Source: Octodonta nipae
Taxonomy: Eukaryota > Arthropoda > Insecta > Coleoptera > Chrysomelidae
Length of the DNA stretch: 64,000 nucleotides
Direction: 5' to 3'
NCBI GenBank assembly: GCA_034190945.1
Contig: CM067224.1
Location: 25,677,245 to 25,741,244, forward strand
The translations under genes and the position numbers were made by a program. Numbering within the stretch: the first letter of the stretch is position 1; the number at the start of each line of letters is the position of its first letter. Below the pieces are notes generated by a model that made no database searches, was not told where the DNA came from, and worked only from the letters and a program-made list of their open reading frames with translations. This document shows, one piece after another, positions 60,579 to 64,000 of the stretch.

Positions 60579-60677
60579 CATTCCTTTGTACGCAAGACAA
60601 TATATATTATATATAAATATAATATATATTGTTTCTGGTCGGGAACCTTCATCAGTTGCGCTTCCCACAATTGAATG
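60579..60677 (-). ncRNA. Hammerhead ribozyme, array copy 1
   Basis: Minus strand. Stem I pairs GCGCAA with UUGCGU and, beyond a GGGAA bulge, UUGU with ACAA and CAUUC with GAAUG. The CUGAUGA core is at 60655-60649. Stem II is GGU-UCCCG-ACC flanked by an A-A mismatch. GAAA is at 60635-60632. Stem III is 15 perfect pairs with a UUAU loop (60631-60598). GUC ends at 60596, with predicted cleavage between 60596 and 60595. All invariant core bases of a type I hammerhead are present. Confidence 0.88.
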
Positions 60678-60904
60678 TCCTCTCGAACACTTCTTTATGC
60701 ATTTGACGCATTTCGTTAAATTTGAAGACACGAGATGTAAGACCGACATCTAGGATTTTCAAGAGAATCAGTACACAGAGGTTCCGAATCTGGAGCCGTT
60801 CCGTGTAATTGCTGTTCTCCCTTAACTCCTAGGACAGAATGTCACGATAAAATTTTTCAGGTTACTTCACCTGTCAGAGATATTGAATACTCTCTTCGAG
60901 GTGT

Positions 60905-61003
60905 CATTCCTTTGTACGCAAGACAATATATATTATATATAAATATAATATATATTGTTTCTGGTGGGGAACCTTCATCAGTTGCGCTTCCCACAATTGA
61001 ATG
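60905..61003 (-). ncRNA. Hammerhead ribozyme, array copy 2
   Basis: Identical in layout to copy 1, exactly 326 bases further on. The loop of stem II reads UCCCC instead of UCCCG, leaving the stem intact. Predicted cleavage lies between 60922 and 60921, so joint cleavage with copy 1 releases a 326-nt monomer. Confidence 0.88.
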
Positions 61004-61230
61004 TCCTCTCGAACACTTCTTTATGCATTTGACGCATTTCGTTAAATTTGAAGACACGAGATGTAAGACCGACATCTAGGATTTTCAAGAGAATTAGTAC
61101 ACAGAGGTTCCGAATCTGGAGCCGTTCCGATTAATTGCTGTTCTCCCTTAATTCCTAGGACAGAATGTCACGATAAAATTTTTCAGGTTACTTCATCTGT
61201 CAGAGATATTGAATACTCTCTTCGAGGTGT

Positions 61231-61329
61231 CATTCCTTTGTACGCAAGACAATATATATTATATATAAATATAATATATATTGTTTCTGATGGGGAACCT
61301 TCATCAGTTGCGCCTACCACAATTGAATG
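61231..61329 (-). ncRNA. Hammerhead ribozyme, array copy 3
   Basis: Same layout 326 bases after copy 2. Stem II is GGU-UCCCC-AUC (one G-U pair). The core and stem III are intact. Predicted cleavage lies between 61248 and 61247. Confidence 0.86.
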
Positions 61330-61504
61330 TCCTCTCGAACACTTCTTATCTCTGACAGGTGAAGTAACCTGAAAAATTTTATCGTGACATTCTGTCCTAG
61401 GAGTTAAGGGAGAACAGCAATTACACGGAACGGCTCCAGATTCGGAACCTCTGTGTACTGATTCTCTTGAAAATCCTAGATGTCGATCTTACATCTCGTG
61501 TCTT

Positions 61505-61517
61505 CACATTATTTTTT
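61505..61517. repeat. Right target-site duplication of hammerhead array
   Basis: Exact copy of 60550-60562. Confidence 0.8.
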
Positions 61518-62079
61518 GTTAAATTCTAACTGTAAAATTCCCTACAATTTTTGATCATTTTCTTACATTAATAAGATTTGTATCACACACACAAATTTTG
61601 TTGTAACAAACCAATTATTTCAGGGTGGTCTTCCAAAAAGGAGGAGGTTATCAATTCGTCAGCATATTTTTTTATGTATGCTCAGTGATTATTCAAAAAC
61701 GGCATTGTATTAAGGAATATTGCAGAAAGATATCTATAACTTGAGATTTGCGGTTTTCCAGAAAATCGGAACAAACAGTAATTAAGGGACTACATTTCAG
61801 TGGATTTCAATAAATCTACACTGTTTTCTCTAAAACGGCTCAACCAGTTTGAATACTTTAAATTGCATTCTACAAAGAGATGTTCCAGCTTGATTCCGTA
61901 TAATTGTCTATAACGTAAAACATTCAGTTTTGCTGTAAATCGTAAAAATATTTCCAAAAACACAGTAAACATCAATGTAAATGTCAAATTTTCATAATAA
62001 GTGAATCGAAAAGAAAAATTTTTAGGAGAGCGATGTTTTCTTTATCGTATACGGTGGTAGGTGTGTGCGTGCATCGAAA
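61518..62079. other. No recognised gene
   Basis: AT-rich; nothing supported. Confidence 0.4.
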
Positions 62080-62810
62080 TTCAAGAGCAAGCAATGTGTG
62101 CAGTTGAAATATTGGGCGAAGTAAAATTACAGTTAGACAGGTAGGTTCAAAAATCTTACAAATAAATGTGAAATTGGGTGGTACATAAGCAGTTCCATAT
62201 ATAGGATGGTTGAAATATAAGGTGAAATAGAATTAAAGTTATACAGGTTGCTTTAAAAAATGTTGTATTGGGTGGCAGATAAGTAGTTGTGTATACCAGG
62301 TGGTTGAAATAAGAGTGACGTAAAACTATAGTTATACTTAGTGGATAAAAAAAACTTGAAAAAATGGTTAAATGAGCACTAATGATATTTGAGGGCGGAG
62401 GGTTCAAAAATTTTTAGAAGCAGTTGCATATACACTCTAAAAGAAGGCGATGCGTGAATTGATGATTGAAATATAAGATGGAGTGGAATTATAGTTATAC
62501 AAGGTACAATCTTATATAGTGTGGAACATAAGTAGTTGCTTATACTTAGCATATTGGACGAATTAAAATTATAGGTATACAGGGTGAACAATAGAATAAT
62601 AGAAACCGTCAATAGAGCGGAGAGCATTAATACTTATACAGGGATGTTGTAACATCGTGTAGAGTTGAATTATAGTTGTGCAGGGTTATTCAGAAAATGA
62701 TAGACAAATAATTTATAATGTGTGACCAATACACAAAAATATATAAAGGGTGGTTACAATATAGGGTGAATTAGAGTTACACTTATAAAAAGTGGGCCAA
62801 ATAATAAAAA
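62080..62810. repeat. Degenerate minisatellite, unit about 90-105 bp
   Basis: About seven diverged copies of a unit containing GGTTGAAATATAAGGTGAA, then AATTATAGTTATACAGGGTG, then GGGTGGCACATAAGTAGTTG. Copies begin near 62107, 62210, 62300, 62461, 62548, 62655 and 62748. It has no coding capacity. Confidence 0.6.
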
Positions 62811-64000
62811 AAGTTAAAAAATATGTGGATGTTATAAAAAATATATAAATTGGAGAGAGGGAGATATAAGATTACGCTAAAATAATCAATAGAATTGTAC
62901 CTTAAATCAGATAAAAAAACATGTCAGAAAATAATTACTGATAGCACATGGTTTCTAAACGGTTTTTATTTTAAGCTAGTTGAAGTCGGTTTTATTTTAG
63001 TTATTCAAGTAAATGAAATGCCAGGACATTATCTTATATCCTCCCCTCTTTAGTTCCATTCCAACGAAGTCATTTTATTTGTTATCATGGTATTTGTTCA
63101 TTATAATGGTGGTACTTCTTGCTGCAAAATCGTGGCTATACACTAATCAATACAGCAAAATTAAAAAAAAAATTGGACATACAATTTAACGGTAATATAG
63201 TTCAGTAGTTCATAGGGAATTACTGACATAATTTTAATTTTCAGTTAAACAATAAAAATATCAAATTGGTTTCTTTTTTTGCTTATATTTTAAATAGTGA
63301 TGAAGAAATGGTAATACCATCAATAGAAAAGTTATTATAAAAATGTCAGAATAAGCGTTTCTGATCTTGGTCGAAAAAAAACCGGTATAATTTTTTGAAA
63401 TAATTTTTTACATTAATGTAAAAAATGGAACACGATTATTTTCCAGGATAGTATACATAAAATATTTTTCCTGAATTGTTATTTGAATTATTTGGATGAA
63501 TATTTTCTAAGACGTATCGCATTAAACAGTATCGTTCGGTCAGGATATGGCAAAGATATTTTGGAAAGCTTTATAGTGGACTTCAATTTCTGTATCTTAA
63601 AATGATAGTGAATGTTGCATTTAACGTCTGAATTTGCGGAGCCATGACACCGGCAATGAAGATATCGACGAATTACTAAATCTGGTCGTTTAATACAATA
63701 CTCACAAGAACTTTCAAATTACCTTTAGTACGTCCGGATTAAACGATCGTGATCCATTGGTTGAGTTTTTCAAAATCTCTCAAAACTGTTTGAATTACAA
63801 TTAAAAACTAACGTAACGGACAACTTGATCGATTAAACTTAACACTGTCATTTTTATAAAAACAAACGTTCCAGTTTTTGTTACAAAAAACTTTTGAAAA
63901 AAAAACATTTTTCCAAATTTTGTCAGCGAAAATTGTTTCCATCAGGATTTATAAAAGCTGATTTTGAAGATTTTTTGATTAACTAAACTCTTCCATTGAC
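62811..64000. other. No recognised gene
   Basis: AT-rich; nothing supported to the end of the window. Confidence 0.4.

Larger units (their letters stand above)
60563..61504 (-). mobile_element. Tandem hammerhead-ribozyme retroelement array (retrozyme-like)
   Basis: Two full 326 bp monomers (60562-60887 and 60888-61213) and a third whose first 134 bases are direct (61214-61347). The rest of the third (about 158 bases, 61348 to about 61505) is inverted in place, with 27 bases lost at the inversion point. Monomers differ at only a few positions. Each of the three direct parts carries a hammerhead on the minus strand. A 13 bp duplication flanks the whole. With the minus strand as RNA sense, the 3' end is the fixed family terminus CTCGAAGAGAGTA next to an A-rich target and the 5' end is inverted, the pattern of twin-primed target-primed reverse transcription. 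No protein is encoded, so it needs enzymes from another element. Confidence 0.88.

Noticed and set aside
60561..61075. Minus-strand open frames in the hammerhead array as proteins
   Set aside because: They repeat with the 326 bp monomer, cross the ribozyme and have no protein motif; structured RNA explains the conservation better.

Overview
This window is AT-rich animal nuclear DNA. The one intact cellular gene is an Arl4-type small GTPase with a GT-AG intron. The rest is a dense graveyard of mobile elements typical of insects: R1-, RTE- and jockey-like LINEs, Tc1/mariner and hAT relics, Penelope-like fragments, solo LTRs and fold-back elements. An insect, perhaps a beetle, is the most likely source, but nothing here fixes the species. 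All family calls come from motif recognition by eye; no search was run.

Layout. 0-16 kb: mostly anonymous AT-rich DNA with LINE relics (7.7-8.8 kb, 12.1-12.5 kb), two decayed hammerhead repeats (7.1 and 9.1 kb) and a fold-back element (9.6-11.2 kb). 16.4-17.9 kb: a nearly complete but dead Tc1/mariner element. 20.6-21.2 kb: a decayed, unidentified coding segment. 24.9-25.3 kb: a hammerhead-ribozyme monomer. 25.8-27.3 kb: mariner and hAT relics. 27.6-33 kb: the Arl4 gene (two coding exons, 207 aa). Its 3.7 kb intron holds Gag-like and Penelope-like relics, a TA microsatellite and an antisense solo LTR. 34.7-36.1 kb: a second unidentified decayed coding region. 41-50 kb: mariner, jockey, R1/LOA and RTE relics and two fold-back structures. 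50.5 kb: a second solo LTR of the intronic family. 53.7-55.8 kb: a hammerhead repeat split by two later insertions. 55.9-57.6 kb: a young, 5'-truncated R1-clade LINE inserted in an AC-rich microsatellite, with an open reverse-transcriptase frame. 60.5-61.5 kb: a tandem hammerhead-ribozyme array. 62.1-62.8 kb: a degenerate minisatellite.

The most exciting content is a dispersed non-autonomous repeat family whose minus strand encodes a complete hammerhead self-cleaving ribozyme. In the 60.5 kb array three ribozymes sit 326 bp apart. The array is bounded by a 13 bp target-site duplication, and the 5' part of its RNA-sense sequence is inverted, as in twin-priming target-primed reverse transcription. 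The copy at 24.9 kb keeps the fold with a compensatory base-pair change. This looks like an animal retrozyme, a circular-RNA-type retroelement. The window also carries Penelope-like reverse-transcriptase relics, and Penelope-like elements are the group known to be associated with hammerheads.
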